From contig CAYVKX010000020.1 of the NCBI GenBank assembly GCA_964452095.1, forward strand, positions 1-26,825: a stretch of 26,825 nucleotides of DNA, read 5' to 3'. This document shows, in pieces, positions 15,774-24,370 of this stretch. The notes below the pieces were generated by a model that was given only the letters and a program-made list of their open reading frames with translations, searched no databases and was not told the origin of the DNA. The translations under genes were made by a program, and so were the position numbers. The DNA is from DUAL01 sp964452095 (GTDB lineage: Bacteria; Bacteroidota; Bacteroidia; Flavobacteriales; BACL11). The stretch's first letter is position 1. Every line of letters starts with the position of its first letter.

Positions 15774-16013
15774 ATGCAAGCACCAAGAATTCCATCTTTT
15801 TTCAAAGCTCCAAAATCAAAAGTATTTTCTTTTAAACCAAGGTATTACGATAAAAGAAAAGAGGAATTAGAACAATTAAAAAACAAAAGTAAAAGAACAA
15901 AAGGTATGCTTTTTAACAGAAAAGAAACAAACCGACAAATAGGAAACAGATCAAAAAGGTTAGTTATTGTTTTAATTGCTTTATTTTTGTTGGCTTATTT
16001 ATTACTCTCATAA
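15774..16013 (+). CDS. Small basic tail-anchored protein upstream of mutL
   Basis: 79 residues. A basic N-terminal part contains VFSFKPRYYDKRKEELEQLK, with a short charged helix (about 28-42). It ends in one strong membrane helix (LVIVLIALFLLAYLLLS), so it should be a C-terminally anchored inner-membrane protein facing the cytoplasm. Comparable small proteins with an F-x-F-x-PRYY motif sit just before mutL in Flavobacteriia and are sometimes mislabelled 'riboflavin synthase subunit beta'. Nothing here suggests flavin chemistry. It leads the string mutL, rhomboid, rhomboid, EEP. The function is unknown. Confidence 0.75.
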   Translation: MQAPRIPSFFKAPKSKVFSFKPRYYDKRKEELEQLKNKSKRTKGMLFNRKETNRQIGNRSKRLVIVLIALFLLAYLLLS

Positions 16014-16023
16014 AAATTAAGCA

Positions 16024-17784
16024 TTGGATATTATTCAACTTCTTCCTGAACATGTAGCAAACCAAATTGCAGCTGGTGAGGTAATTCAAAGACCTGCATC
16101 TGCCGTAAAGGAAATGCTGGAAAACGCCTTAGATTCTGGAGCAAGCAATATTAAACTCTTCATAAAAGATGCTGGAAAAACACTTTTACAAGTAGTAGAT
16201 AATGGTTGTGGAATGAGCCAGACAGATGCGCGAATGAGTTTTGAGCGACACGCTACTTCCAAAATAAACAAAGCAGATGATTTGTTCGCCATAAAAACTA
16301 TGGGCTTTAGAGGAGAGGCAATGGCTTCAATGGCGGCAATTTCACATGTAGATTTGAAAAGCAAACAAGTAGAAAAAGAGCTCGGAACACATATAATTAT
16401 AGAGGGGAGTGAAGTAAAAAAACAAGAGGATTGTCAGTGTGCAAATGGCACTTCTATTTCTATTAAAAATTTGTTTTACAATGTGCCTGCCAGAAGGAAT
16501 TTCCTAAAATCAGATAAAGTAGAAACAAGACATATTATTGAGCAATTTAGCAGAGTTGCACTGGCTAATTCGGATATAAAAATGAGTTTGCATTTAGATG
16601 GAGAGGAGCATTTTCATTTGGAAAAATCAAATAAAAGACAAAGGGTTGTTGGCATGATTGGAGCAAAAAGCAACCAAAAATTAGTTCCAATTAATGAAGA
16701 AACTACTTTGGTAAATTTAAGTGGATTTATTGGGAAACCAGAATTTTGTAAGCGAACCCGGGGGGAGCAATACTTTTTTGTAAATAATCGATTTATCAAA
16801 AGTCCTTATTTGCATCATGCCGTAAAAAAGGCCTATGAAGGACTAATTCCAGAGAATTATTTTCCTTCCTATTTTTTGTATTTGGATATTGACCCAAAGC
16901 TGATTGACATCAATATTCACCCTACAAAAACCGAGATAAAATTTGAAGATGAAAAGGCAATTTACGCCATTATCCGCTCGGCTGTAAAGCATTCCTTAGG
17001 AAAATATAATGTAGCACCAACTATTGATTTTAACCAAGAAACTTCATTTGACATTTTACCAGAAAAAGGAAAGAATTATAAGCAACCACAAGTAAAAGTA
17101 AACCCTAATTACAATCCATTTGTGAAAGAAAAACCTTCTGAGATTTTTTCTTGGGGAGATGTGGTAGAAGCAAAAATAGAGGAAGATAATCAGCAAAAAA
17201 TAGAGGTAGAATGGGAAGATAATCTAGGGGAAAATTGCATGCAAATTAATAAGAGTTTTATTCTTTTTAATGGAGAAAATGGCATTACAATTATTCATCA
17301 GCAAAGGGCACACGAAAGGGTGCTTTTCGAATATTATCAGCAGAAATTGGAAAACAAAAAAGCACAATCACAACAATTGGCTTTTCCTTATTCGCTTGAT
17401 TTTTCTACTACTGATTTGCACTTAATAACCGATTTAAAAAAGCAACTATTTCAATTAGGATTTGATTTTAAAATAAAGGGTGATAATATTGAAATAACTG
17501 GCATTCCTCCAGAGTGTTCAGTAGAAAATCTGCAGAATATATTTGATGAAATTTTGGAACAAGAAAAAAAAGAGGAGGAGTTAAATATTTCTGTAAACAA
17601 TAAAATAGCCATAGCTTTAGCAAGAAGTTTGGCTATTAAAAAAGGAAAGAAATTGGAGCAAGAAGAAATACAATTACTTGTCAAGAATTTGTTTGCGTGC
17701 AATTTACCTACTATTAGTCCAAATAGCAAGCCAACAATTATTAATTTGGCAATAAACGATATTACAAAACATTTTTTAAAATGA
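16024..17784 (+). CDS. mutL: DNA mismatch repair protein MutL
   Basis: MutL links MutS mismatch recognition to strand removal. The 586-residue protein begins with a TTG codon (DIIQLLPEHVANQIAAGEVI follows), and no ATG lies close to this conserved start. GHKL ATPase motifs are clear: E30 and N34 in KEMLENALDSGA, DNGCGM (59-64) and GFRGEA (94-99). NNRFIKSPYLHHAVKKAYEG and the DIDPKLIDINIHPTK motif complete the N-terminal half. After a linker (about 330-400) comes a C-terminal dimerisation domain. The endonuclease motif DQHAxxExxxxE is represented only by HQQRAHERVLFE (425-436). The stop TGA overlaps the rhomboid ATG (ATGA). Confidence 0.95.
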   Translation: MDIIQLLPEHVANQIAAGEVIQRPASAVKEMLENALDSGASNIKLFIKDAGKTLLQVVDNGCGMSQTDARMSFERHATSKINKADDLFAIKTMGFRGEAMASMAAISHVDLKSKQVEKELGTHIIIEGSEVKKQEDCQCANGTSISIKNLFYNVPARRNFLKSDKVETRHIIEQFSRVALANSDIKMSLHLDGEEHFHLEKSNKRQRVVGMIGAKSNQKLVPINEETTLVNLSGFIGKPEFCKRTRGEQYFFVNNRFIKSPYLHHAVKKAYEGLIPENYFPSYFLYLDIDPKLIDINIHPTKTEIKFEDEKAIYAIIRSAVKHSLGKYNVAPTIDFNQETSFDILPEKGKNYKQPQVKVNPNYNPFVKEKPSEIFSWGDVVEAKIEEDNQQKIEVEWEDNLGENCMQINKSFILFNGENGITIIHQQRAHERVLFEYYQQKLENKKAQSQQLAFPYSLDFSTTDLHLITDLKKQLFQLGFDFKIKGDNIEITGIPPECSVENLQNIFDEILEQEKKEEELNISVNNKIAIALARSLAIKKGKKLEQEEIQLLVKNLFACNLPTISPNSKPTIINLAINDITKHFLK

Positions 17785-18521
17785 ATTACCGACCGAGCAG
17801 TTTTAGGCATTTACCAGAAGTAGTGAAGAATTTACTCATCATTAATGGATTGTTCTATTTGGCGACCATTACATTAGATGGAATGGGGTTTGATATGTAT
17901 CAGTTTTTTGGGCTTCACCAATTCCAGTCGGCAGATTTTATGCCACACCAATTAGTAACACATCTTTTTATGCACGGCAATTTCACCCATCTTTTCTTTA
18001 ATATGTTTGCCCTTTGGATGTTCGGGAAAATCTTAGAAAATGTATGGGGAGCAAAGAAGTTTCTGATTTATTATATGATTACAGGACTGGGAGCAGCAGC
18101 TATTCATTTGGGGGTTAGTCAGTACGAAATAATGAGTTTGCAAGCACAAATAAGCGACAATGACTTAAACACTATAATTAGTGAAGGAGGGAATGTTTTA
18201 GCGGGAGGACAATATTACACACATCATTTGATGAGAAAATTAAACCTATTAATTCACACGCCAACCGTTGGTGCTTCTGGGGCTGTATTTGGTGTTTTGC
18301 TTGCCTTTGGAATGCTTTTTCCAAATGCACTTTTATACATCTACTTTGCTTTTCCTATCAAGGCAAAATACTTTGTAATCATATATGGTTTATTAGAATT
18401 ATATGCTGGAATTAGCAACAATCCTGCTGATAATGTAGCACATTTTGCACATTTGGGAGGAATGGTTTTTGGATTTTTATTACTAAAATATTGGCAAAAA
18501 AGTTCTAATACTTTTTATTAA
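17781..18521 (+). CDS. Rhomboid family intramembrane serine protease (first copy)
   Basis: 246 residues with about six membrane helices. MHGNFTHLFFNMFALWMFG (64-82) is the helix 2 signature. The catalytic serine is S166 in TVGASGAVFG and the catalytic histidine is H224 in NVAHFAHLGGMVFG, so the active site is intact. A long extra segment (about 112-160) lies between helix 3 and the serine helix. Rhomboids cut membrane-spanning substrates within the bilayer, and the substrate is unknown here. The start overlaps the mutL stop by 4 bases. Confidence 0.93.
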   Translation: MNYRPSSFRHLPEVVKNLLIINGLFYLATITLDGMGFDMYQFFGLHQFQSADFMPHQLVTHLFMHGNFTHLFFNMFALWMFGKILENVWGAKKFLIYYMITGLGAAAIHLGVSQYEIMSLQAQISDNDLNTIISEGGNVLAGGQYYTHHLMRKLNLLIHTPTVGASGAVFGVLLAFGMLFPNALLYIYFAFPIKAKYFVIIYGLLELYAGISNNPADNVAHFAHLGGMVFGFLLLKYWQKSSNTFY

Positions 18522-18522
18522 A

Positions 18523-19401
18523 ATGAATACAATTTTTGAGGACATAAAAAAGAATTTTAAAAGTGGAAATGCTCTCACTAAACTTATTTACATCAATGTA
18601 GGGGTTTTTCTATTAGTACAGATTTTGTATGTCTTTTCTTTTCTTTTTTCTTTTGCAGAATTGCGTTTTTCCTCTTATTTTTCTTTGCCAGCCAGTATAC
18701 ATATTTTACTAAGAAAACCTTGGGTTTTAATTACTTATATGTTCTTGCATCAAGGTTTTATCCATTTGCTTTTTAATATGTTGTGGCTTTATTTTGGAGG
18801 ACAAATTTTCCTTACTTTTTTTGATAATAAAAAACTAATAAGCACCTATATACTTGGCGGAATAAGTGGTGGAATCTTATTTATGCTTGCCTTTAATTTA
18901 TTCCCAGTATTTTCCAATCAAGTTACAAATTCTGTTGCAATTGGAGCATCCGCATCCGTATTGGCTATTATAATGGCAATTGCTACAAAATCGCCTAACT
19001 ATTCTATTCGATTATTTTTAATTGGAAACATCAAACTAAAACACATTGCTATTGCAAGTATTGCGATAGATATTTTGAGTATTCCAAAAGGAAATGCTGG
19101 CGGACATATTGCTCATTTGGGAGGTGCGTTTTTTGGCTATTTGTATGTAAAACAATTAATTGGCGGCAATGATATGGCAAAGAGTTTTGATAAAATAATG
19201 GACTATTTAGCTGCTTATTTTAAAAGCAAACCCAAACTTAAAAAAGCATTTAGCAAAAGAAAATCTGATCAAGATTACCGAAAAGAAAAAGTTAGGGAAC
19301 AAGCAAAGATTGATAATATATTAGATAAAATCGCAAAATCGGGTTATGATGGACTTACAAAAGAAGAAAAAGACACCTTATTTAAAGCAAGTAAAAAATA
19401 G
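18523..19401 (+). CDS. Rhomboid family intramembrane serine protease (second copy) with cytoplasmic tail
   Basis: 292 residues, starting 1 base after the first rhomboid. The helix 2 signature FLHQGFIHLLFNMLWLYFGG (74-93), S143 in VAIGASASVLA and H198 in GGHIAHLGGAFFG keep the catalytic dyad, though the serine motif is G-x-S-A rather than G-x-S-G. The C-terminal residues 230-292 are basic and helical and end in IDNILDKIAKSGYDGLTKEE, a short tail domain common in Bacteroidota rhomboids. The two adjacent rhomboids differ widely in sequence, so they are not a recent duplication. They may act on different substrates or together. Confidence 0.92.
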   Translation: MNTIFEDIKKNFKSGNALTKLIYINVGVFLLVQILYVFSFLFSFAELRFSSYFSLPASIHILLRKPWVLITYMFLHQGFIHLLFNMLWLYFGGQIFLTFFDNKKLISTYILGGISGGILFMLAFNLFPVFSNQVTNSVAIGASASVLAIIMAIATKSPNYSIRLFLIGNIKLKHIAIASIAIDILSIPKGNAGGHIAHLGGAFFGYLYVKQLIGGNDMAKSFDKIMDYLAAYFKSKPKLKKAFSKRKSDQDYRKEKVREQAKIDNILDKIAKSGYDGLTKEEKDTLFKASKK

Positions 19402-19404
19402 CAT

Positions 19405-20463
19405 TTGAAAAATTTATCCTTTATAAATAAAATTTTATTTATTGCAAATTCCTTTTTTTTAATTGGGCAACTCCTCTCTTATTTAGCACCTTTTATAAGT
19501 CCGAATGTTTTTTGGCCGATTGCTTTTTTCGGACTTTTGTTTCCTGTTTTTTTTATCCTTAATTTATTATTTCTTATTTATTGGCTTTTTGGAATGAGAA
19601 CGCCTTTTTGGGCAAATTTGCTAGTGCTAATTATTGGAATAAATTCTATTAGTACATTGAAAGGAAATCCCTCAAAAGAAAATAGGAAATCAGAGAAAAA
19701 TAAAGTAAGTATTATCAGTTATAATGTTCGGCTTTTTAATGCTTACAAATGGATAAAAAAAGATAATATTAAAGAAGATATTTTTGAGTTTTTAAAAGAA
19801 AGAAATACTGATATTCTCTGTATTCAAGAATTTTATGCTCCAAAAAAATTACCAAACTTGGATTATCCTTTTCAGCATATTGGTTTGCAACAAAAAAAGA
19901 GTCAGTGGCATATGGCAATTTACAGCAAATTTGAGCAAATAAATAAAGGAACGGTCAGTATAAAAGGAGAGAGAATGAACAATACTTGCATTTTCTCTGA
20001 CATGATAATTGAAAAAGATACTGTCAGAGTTTATAACATTCATTTGGCTTCTAATTGGTTCGATAAAAGTGATTTGGCTTTTATGAAAAATCCTGAGATG
20101 AGTAAAGAAGCAATAAAAAAAGGCGTTTTGAGTATCGCAAAAAGGCTGAAAAAATCTTTCCAAAAACGGGAAGAACAGGTAGATGTAATAAAAGAGCATA
20201 TAAATAATTCTCCATACAAAATTATTGTTTGTGGAGATTTTAACGACACACCAAACTCTTATGCCTACCACAAAATTAGTAGCGGATTGCAAGATGCTTT
20301 CTTAAATAAAGGAAATGGTCTTGGAAGTACTTTAATAGGAACTATCCCATTTTTGCGTATTGATTATATTTTGCTGAGTCCAACTTTTGAAACAAATAGT
20401 TTTTCTACACATCAGAAAAAACTCTCCGACCATAAGGCAATAGAAAGCAATTTGGAACTTTAA
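19405..20463 (+). CDS. Endonuclease/exonuclease/phosphatase family membrane protein
   Basis: 352 residues with a TTG start 3 bases after the second rhomboid. Three hydrophobic helices (about 9-32, 36-61 and 68-80) anchor the N-terminus. The EEP domain follows: ISYNVRLFN (102-110), ILCIQEFY with the metal-binding glutamate, VYNIHLASNW, CGDFNDTPNS and a final LSDHKAI histidine motif. This is the layout of DNase I-like phosphoesterases. The substrate (nucleic acid, phospholipid or phosphoinositide-like) is unknown and the topology does not decide it. It is the last gene of the mutL string. Confidence 0.9.
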   Translation: MKNLSFINKILFIANSFFLIGQLLSYLAPFISPNVFWPIAFFGLLFPVFFILNLLFLIYWLFGMRTPFWANLLVLIIGINSISTLKGNPSKENRKSEKNKVSIISYNVRLFNAYKWIKKDNIKEDIFEFLKERNTDILCIQEFYAPKKLPNLDYPFQHIGLQQKKSQWHMAIYSKFEQINKGTVSIKGERMNNTCIFSDMIIEKDTVRVYNIHLASNWFDKSDLAFMKNPEMSKEAIKKGVLSIAKRLKKSFQKREEQVDVIKEHINNSPYKIIVCGDFNDTPNSYAYHKISSGLQDAFLNKGNGLGSTLIGTIPFLRIDYILLSPTFETNSFSTHQKKLSDHKAIESNLEL

Positions 20464-20467
20464 AAAG

Positions 20468-20551
20468 TGCCCAGGACCGGAGTCGAACCGACACGCTCGT
20501 AAGAGCACAGCCCCCTCAAGGCTGCATGTCTACCAATTTCATCACCTGGGC
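20468..20551 (-). tRNA. tRNA-Leu (anticodon GAG)
   Basis: The minus strand folds into a class II tRNA of 84 bases. The acceptor stem GCCCAGG pairs with CCTGGGC and A is the discriminator base. The D arm contains AAATTGGTAGAC. The anticodon loop TTGAGGG gives GAG, reading CUC/CUU leucine codons. A long variable arm and a T arm with GGTTCGACTCC follow. The 3' CCA is not encoded. Confidence 0.96.
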
Positions 20552-20557
20552 AAAAAG

Positions 20558-20565
20558 CAAAATTA
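20558..20565 (-). promoter_or_regulatory. -7 box for tRNA-Leu
   Basis: TAATTTTG on the minus strand matches TAnnTTTG and ends 6 bases before the tRNA 5' end. It lies downstream of a terminator, which supports separate transcription of this tRNA. Confidence 0.5.
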
Positions 20566-20568
20566 AAC

Positions 20569-20592
20569 AAAAAATCCCGCATAAAAACGGGA
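20569..20592 (-). terminator. Rho-independent terminator after tRNA-Lys
   Basis: On the minus strand TCCCG, a TTTTTATG loop and CGGGA form a 5-base GC-rich stem followed at once by TTTTTTG. It sits just downstream of tRNA-Lys and upstream of tRNA-Leu. Confidence 0.65.
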
Positions 20593-20598
20593 CTTTTG

Positions 20599-20671
20599 TG
20601 ACCTGACTGGGGCTCGAACCCAGGACCCTCTCCTTAAAAGGGAGATGCTCTACCAACTGAGCTATCAGGTC
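20599..20671 (-). tRNA. tRNA-Lys (anticodon UUU)
   Basis: A 73-base cloverleaf on the minus strand. The acceptor stem GACCTGA pairs with TCAGGTC and the discriminator is A. The D arm is AGCTCAGTTGGTAGAGC. The anticodon stem TCTCC/GGAGA closes loop CTTTTAA, giving UUU. The T arm contains GGTTCGAGCCC. The CCA is not encoded. This tRNA is a known substrate class for the MnmA enzyme encoded at 2762-3859. Confidence 0.97.
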
Positions 20672-20686
20672 GATTAAAAACGGCTG

Positions 20687-20694
20687 CAAATATA
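20687..20694 (-). promoter_or_regulatory. -7 box for tRNA-Lys
   Basis: TATATTTG on the minus strand matches TAnnTTTG and lies 15 bases before the tRNA 5' end. No clear -33 element is seen. Confidence 0.5.
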
Positions 20695-20787
20695 TTACTA
20701 TTTCCAAATAAAAAAATCTTTTTCTGAAAGATTTATCTCAAAATTAAAACAAAAATTCTTAACCTAGTTTTTTTCAATTTTACTTCC

Positions 20788-20795
20788 TATATTTA
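20788..20795 (+). promoter_or_regulatory. Weak -7-like box before aroK
   Basis: TATATTTA matches TAnnTTTG at every position but the last, 26 bases before the aroK ATG. It is the best candidate in the 150-base gap after the tRNA-Lys region. Confidence 0.35.
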
Positions 20796-20821
20796 CCAAA
20801 ATTTCAATAGCAAAAAATAAT

Positions 20822-21319
20822 ATGAGAATTTTCCTTATAGGATTTATGGGTTGTGGAAAATCTACAATTGGAAAACAATTGGCAGAAAGTTTGGATTACA
20901 ACTTCACCGATTTGGATAGTTATATCGAACAGAAAACATCTAAATCTATTAAAGAAATATTTTCTGAAAATGATGAAGTGTATTTTCGTGAATTAGAAAA
21001 AGATTTCTTGCAAGAAGTTATACAAAAAGAAAATATAATAATTTCTACTGGAGGGGGAACACCTTGCTTTCATAATAATATGGAGTTAATTTTACAAAAT
21101 GGAGTGTCTATTTACCTTGAAATGAATGTAGGAAATTTAGCTAAAAGATTATGTGATGAGAAACAAAATAGACCGCTAATCAACAACATAAGTTGTAATA
21201 AATTAGAAGGTTTTATTAATTCTAAACTAGATGAAAGAAAAAGGTTCTATGCCCAAGCAAATTACACAATTAACCCAGAAGAAATTTCTGTTGATGAAAT
21301 AGTTAAACTTCTAGCTTAG
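20822..21319 (+). CDS. aroK: Shikimate kinase
   Basis: AroK phosphorylates shikimate at the 3-hydroxyl using ATP, on the path to chorismate and aromatic amino acids. The 165-residue size is usual. The Walker A motif is GFMGCGKST (7-15). Shikimate-binding residues are visible as D32 (TDLDSYIE), R56 (YFRELE) and the GGG at 77-79. R117 in NRPLI is the lid arginine. Cytoplasmic. The stop overlaps the stop of the convergent phosphoribosyltransferase by 4 bases, so no terminator fits between them. Confidence 0.95.
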   Translation: MRIFLIGFMGCGKSTIGKQLAESLDYNFTDLDSYIEQKTSKSIKEIFSENDEVYFRELEKDFLQEVIQKENIIISTGGGTPCFHNNMELILQNGVSIYLEMNVGNLAKRLCDEKQNRPLINNISCNKLEGFINSKLDERKRFYAQANYTINPEEISVDEIVKLLA

Positions 21320-21813
21320 GAGATATAAACTCCAATGTTTTTTTCCAGCTCAACCGAAATATGTTCTTTAAGTGTAGTGGATAGTGAAAGTCCAACAAAA
21401 TCAGCTTTTATAGGAAATCGATTATGATTTCTATCTACCAAAACAACTGTAGATAATCGCTTAAGCGGAACGGAAAGAAAATATTTTGCTCCATACATTA
21501 GTGTTTTCCCAGAATTCAAAACATCATCCACTATAATTAATACTTTGTTTTTGTATTCTTTCTCGGTAATATCTACCTCAATTTCTTTGTTGTACGGATT
21601 ATCTTTATCCAATTTTATAGTAACTAACTTTATTTCAACAGAAGAAATTTCTTTTAATTTTTCAGCAATTTTTGTGGCTATTAGCACTCCTCTTTTTGCA
21701 ATTCCTGCAATTATTATTTCTTTTTCCTTGTAGTTTTGCTCATAAATCTGCCAAGCCAAACGATCAAGTTTCTGCTGTAATTGTTTTTTATCTAATACTA
21801 ATGTTTTTTCCAT
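21316..21813 (-). CDS. Phosphoribosyltransferase family protein (PyrR/Hpt-like type I PRTase)
   Basis: 165 residues. The PRPP-binding loop VLIIVDDVLNSGKTL (91-105) with D96-D97 is diagnostic of type I phosphoribosyltransferases. IIIAGIAKRGVLIA (33-46) is the pyrophosphate loop region. The overall pattern is closest to PyrR or a hypoxanthine-type enzyme. It lacks features that would identify the base used, and the PyrR regulatory function is not shown. It is convergent with aroK. The start is 6 bases downstream of the lipoprotein stop on the same strand, so the two may be cotranscribed. Confidence 0.88.
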   Translation of the reverse strand: MEKTLVLDKKQLQQKLDRLAWQIYEQNYKEKEIIIAGIAKRGVLIATKIAEKLKEISSVEIKLVTIKLDKDNPYNKEIEVDITEKEYKNKVLIIVDDVLNSGKTLMYGAKYFLSVPLKRLSTVVLVDRNHNRFPIKADFVGLSLSTTLKEHISVELEKNIGVYIS

Positions 21814-21819
21814 TAATGA

Positions 21820-22314
21820 TTAATAACTTACATCTGTAAAAGAGCCATTTGTAATAGTTACTTTTGTAGAGCCATTAGATGAATTTAGTGCCTCAAAATT
21901 AAAAGTTCCTGACACCATATTTGCTGTGATTTTGGAGAAATTTACAGTACCTGTAAAATTTGGAGTAGTGGTTACAAAAGTTTCTGCACCTTGCCATACT
22001 TGCCCTGAACCAGAAAGCCCAAGATTGATATTGCTGTTTTCCGAAACTGAACTAAAATTATAAATCGTTAAAGCAACTTCATTCATTACTGTTGCATCTT
22101 TCAAATTGGAAATACCACTAATTTTTAACGCACCATTTAATGCAGGATTGGTAGTAATAACATAGGCATCTGGGGAAGAATCTGAAAGTTGGTTTCCATC
22201 CACTTTACAAACAAAAGATGTATTGTTATTTGGATTAAAAGGATTATCTGCATCTTCCTCACAGGAAGAAAAAAGGAATCCAAATACCAATAAAAGGTAA
22301 GATAATTTTTTCAT
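21820..22314 (-). CDS. Predicted lipoprotein of unknown function
   Basis: 164 residues. A signal peptide ending in a lipobox (LLLVFGFLFSSC, C18) marks it as a lipoprotein. An acidic, Asn-rich linker (EEDADNPFNPNNNTS) follows, then a beta-rich domain (about 33-164) with the pattern FVCKVDGNQLS ... GTVNFSKITANMVSGTFNFEA. This resembles the DUF6252-like small lipoproteins of Bacteroidota, which often begin with a 'v-G-xx-w' entry strand. No enzyme motif is seen. The acidic residues after the cysteine may act as an outer-surface export signal, which is an inference. Confidence 0.78.
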   Translation of the reverse strand: MKKLSYLLLVFGFLFSSCEEDADNPFNPNNNTSFVCKVDGNQLSDSSPDAYVITTNPALNGALKISGISNLKDATVMNEVALTIYNFSSVSENSNINLGLSGSGQVWQGAETFVTTTPNFTGTVNFSKITANMVSGTFNFEALNSSNGSTKVTITNGSFTDVSY

Positions 22315-22366
22315 TTTTTATATTTTTTTAGGTTTCCAAAATAAATAGCAATGATACAAAATTCCT

Positions 22367-24370
22367 TTATTTCTGCAAAAGTATATTGCCTTTAAAAATG
22401 TGTGAAACACTCATCTCATCCACAACATTTATAACATAAGAATATTGTCCGTTAGGTGATGTTTTACCACCATCCATTGAGCCATCCCAATGCAAATTAA
22501 AATTATCGGTAGTAAAAATTAACTCTCCCCATCTATTAAAAATAAAAATTTCATAGTCCGCAACCCCCTCTCCCATTGGAGAAAAAGAATCATTTAATCT
22601 GTCGCCATTTGGCGAAAACACATCAGGAATATAAAGAGTAAAAACAGGATCAATAATAATTTGTGCTGTTGCGGTATCAGTACAAACACCATTAAAAACT
22701 ACCAAAGAAACATTATAAGTACCAACCTCAAAATACTCATGAATAGGGCTAAAATCAATAGCGTTAGAAAAACCATCTCCAAATTCCCACATCCAAGAAT
22801 AAGCCAACATGGAGTTATTGGTAAAAGTAATTTCTGGCTCCAAAATAGTAGTAGGCTGAGGATATAAATCAAAAGTAGCATAAGGCGTGTAAAGTAGTTG
22901 CACATTTGCCGTTCCGCTACCAATATTGCTACACCCATTAGCATCCGTTACAGTTGCTATTGCATAATTACCATCTGTATTAGAATAAATAATTAACGGA
23001 TTATTAGTAGTATTAATATTGGATTGAACCGTTCCATTAATAGTATGTAAAATATCCCAAGGAGGATTTCCGCTCATTTGAACAATAATAACTGCACTAT
23101 CTTCCGAACAAATTGTACCACCACTTGTTGGGGAAATATCAGCAGTCGGTAAAGGGTTTACATTTACAGTAAGCTGAATACTATCAGCACAATTATTGGC
23201 ATCAGAGCCTACTATACTATAAGTAGTTGTTGTAGTTGGGCTTGCATTAACAGTACTTCCAGCAGTTGCACTAAGCCCTATAGAAGGACTCCAATTAAAA
23301 GTACTTGCCCCAGATGCTGTTAAGGTAATATTACTTCCTTCACAAATAGTCGGTAAAACTGGAGTTACAGTAATTATTGGAAGCACACCAACATCAATAT
23401 GTAGATTTGCAGAATTAGTGCAGTTATTTGCATCTGTACCACTAATTGTATAATCTATGGTTGATTGCGGATTAGCAATTACAGAATTAGCAGTAGTAGA
23501 ACTTAATCCAATTGCTGGGCTCCAAAAATAAGAACTTGCACCAAAAGCACTTACATTTACACTACTTCCTTCACAAATAGAAGCAATAGCTGGTTGTACA
23601 CTCACATTTGGTAATGGATTTACCGTAATATTAGCTGAAATCACATCAGAACAATTATTGAGATCTGTTCCTGTGAGAGTATAAGTTGTGGTAGTATTTG
23701 GGGTTGCTACTACCGAATTTCCTGTTGTAGTATTCAAGCCCAAAGCAGGAGACCACAGATAATTAGCAGCACCACTAGCATTAAGTGTAACACTTTCTCC
23801 TTCACATAAAGTTGCAGACAAAGGGCTTAACTGTAAAATAGGTAAAGGCAAAACATTTACCATTGTACTAGTAGTTGCTGAACAAGAATTAGCATCTGTT
23901 CCTGTTACTAAATAAGTAGTAGTTATTGCTGGAGTTGCCGCAACAGAACTTCCTGTAGAACTACTTAAAGAAGCAGTTGGCGACCAATTGTATTGCAATG
24001 CACCATTTGCAGTAATAATTGTTGATTCTCCTAAACAAATAGAAATATTAGGACTAGAAGTAACCACTGGCGGAGGATTAACTGTAACAGGAATATTAGC
24101 TATAGAAGAACAGCCCAAACTATCAATTCCCAAGATATTATAAGTGGTATTTACAATTGGAAAAATTTGAACAGTATCGGTGGTGGCAGAACTAATAGCA
24201 GTATTTGGCGACCAAATATAAGTAGTAGCACCACTTACATAAAGCATAGAAGTATCTCCCATACACATAGTCCCATTAGCTGGAAATACCGAAAGTGTAG
24301 GATTAGGATTCACACTCACAGTAGTGCTAACTGTATCTTTACATCCAATTACATCAGTGCCATCTACAAA
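22367..24370 (-). pseudogene. 3' part of split giant adhesin: Ig-like repeats, PKD domain, T9SS type B (CHU) sorting domain
   Basis: This stretch is in the same frame as the upstream 2.2 kb coding region, separated only by a TAA at 24373-24371. As its own frame it could start only at a GTG (24319), in the middle of a repeat. It encodes the rest of repeat 3, five more ~77-residue repeats of the form 'ICEGSSVNVSAFGASSYFWSP ... TYTLTGTDLNNCSD', one divergent repeat and a PKD domain with WEFGDG. The final 90 residues read IPDVFSPNGDRLNDSF, FNRWGELIF and SPNGQYSYVI. That end is a type B C-terminal sorting domain for T9SS export. Without it the upstream protein could not reach the cell surface by that route. 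Confidence 0.85.

Noticed and set aside
19849..20292. Minus-strand 147-codon frame opposite the EEP gene
   Set aside because: It lies antisense to conserved EEP motifs and has no family features or promoter.
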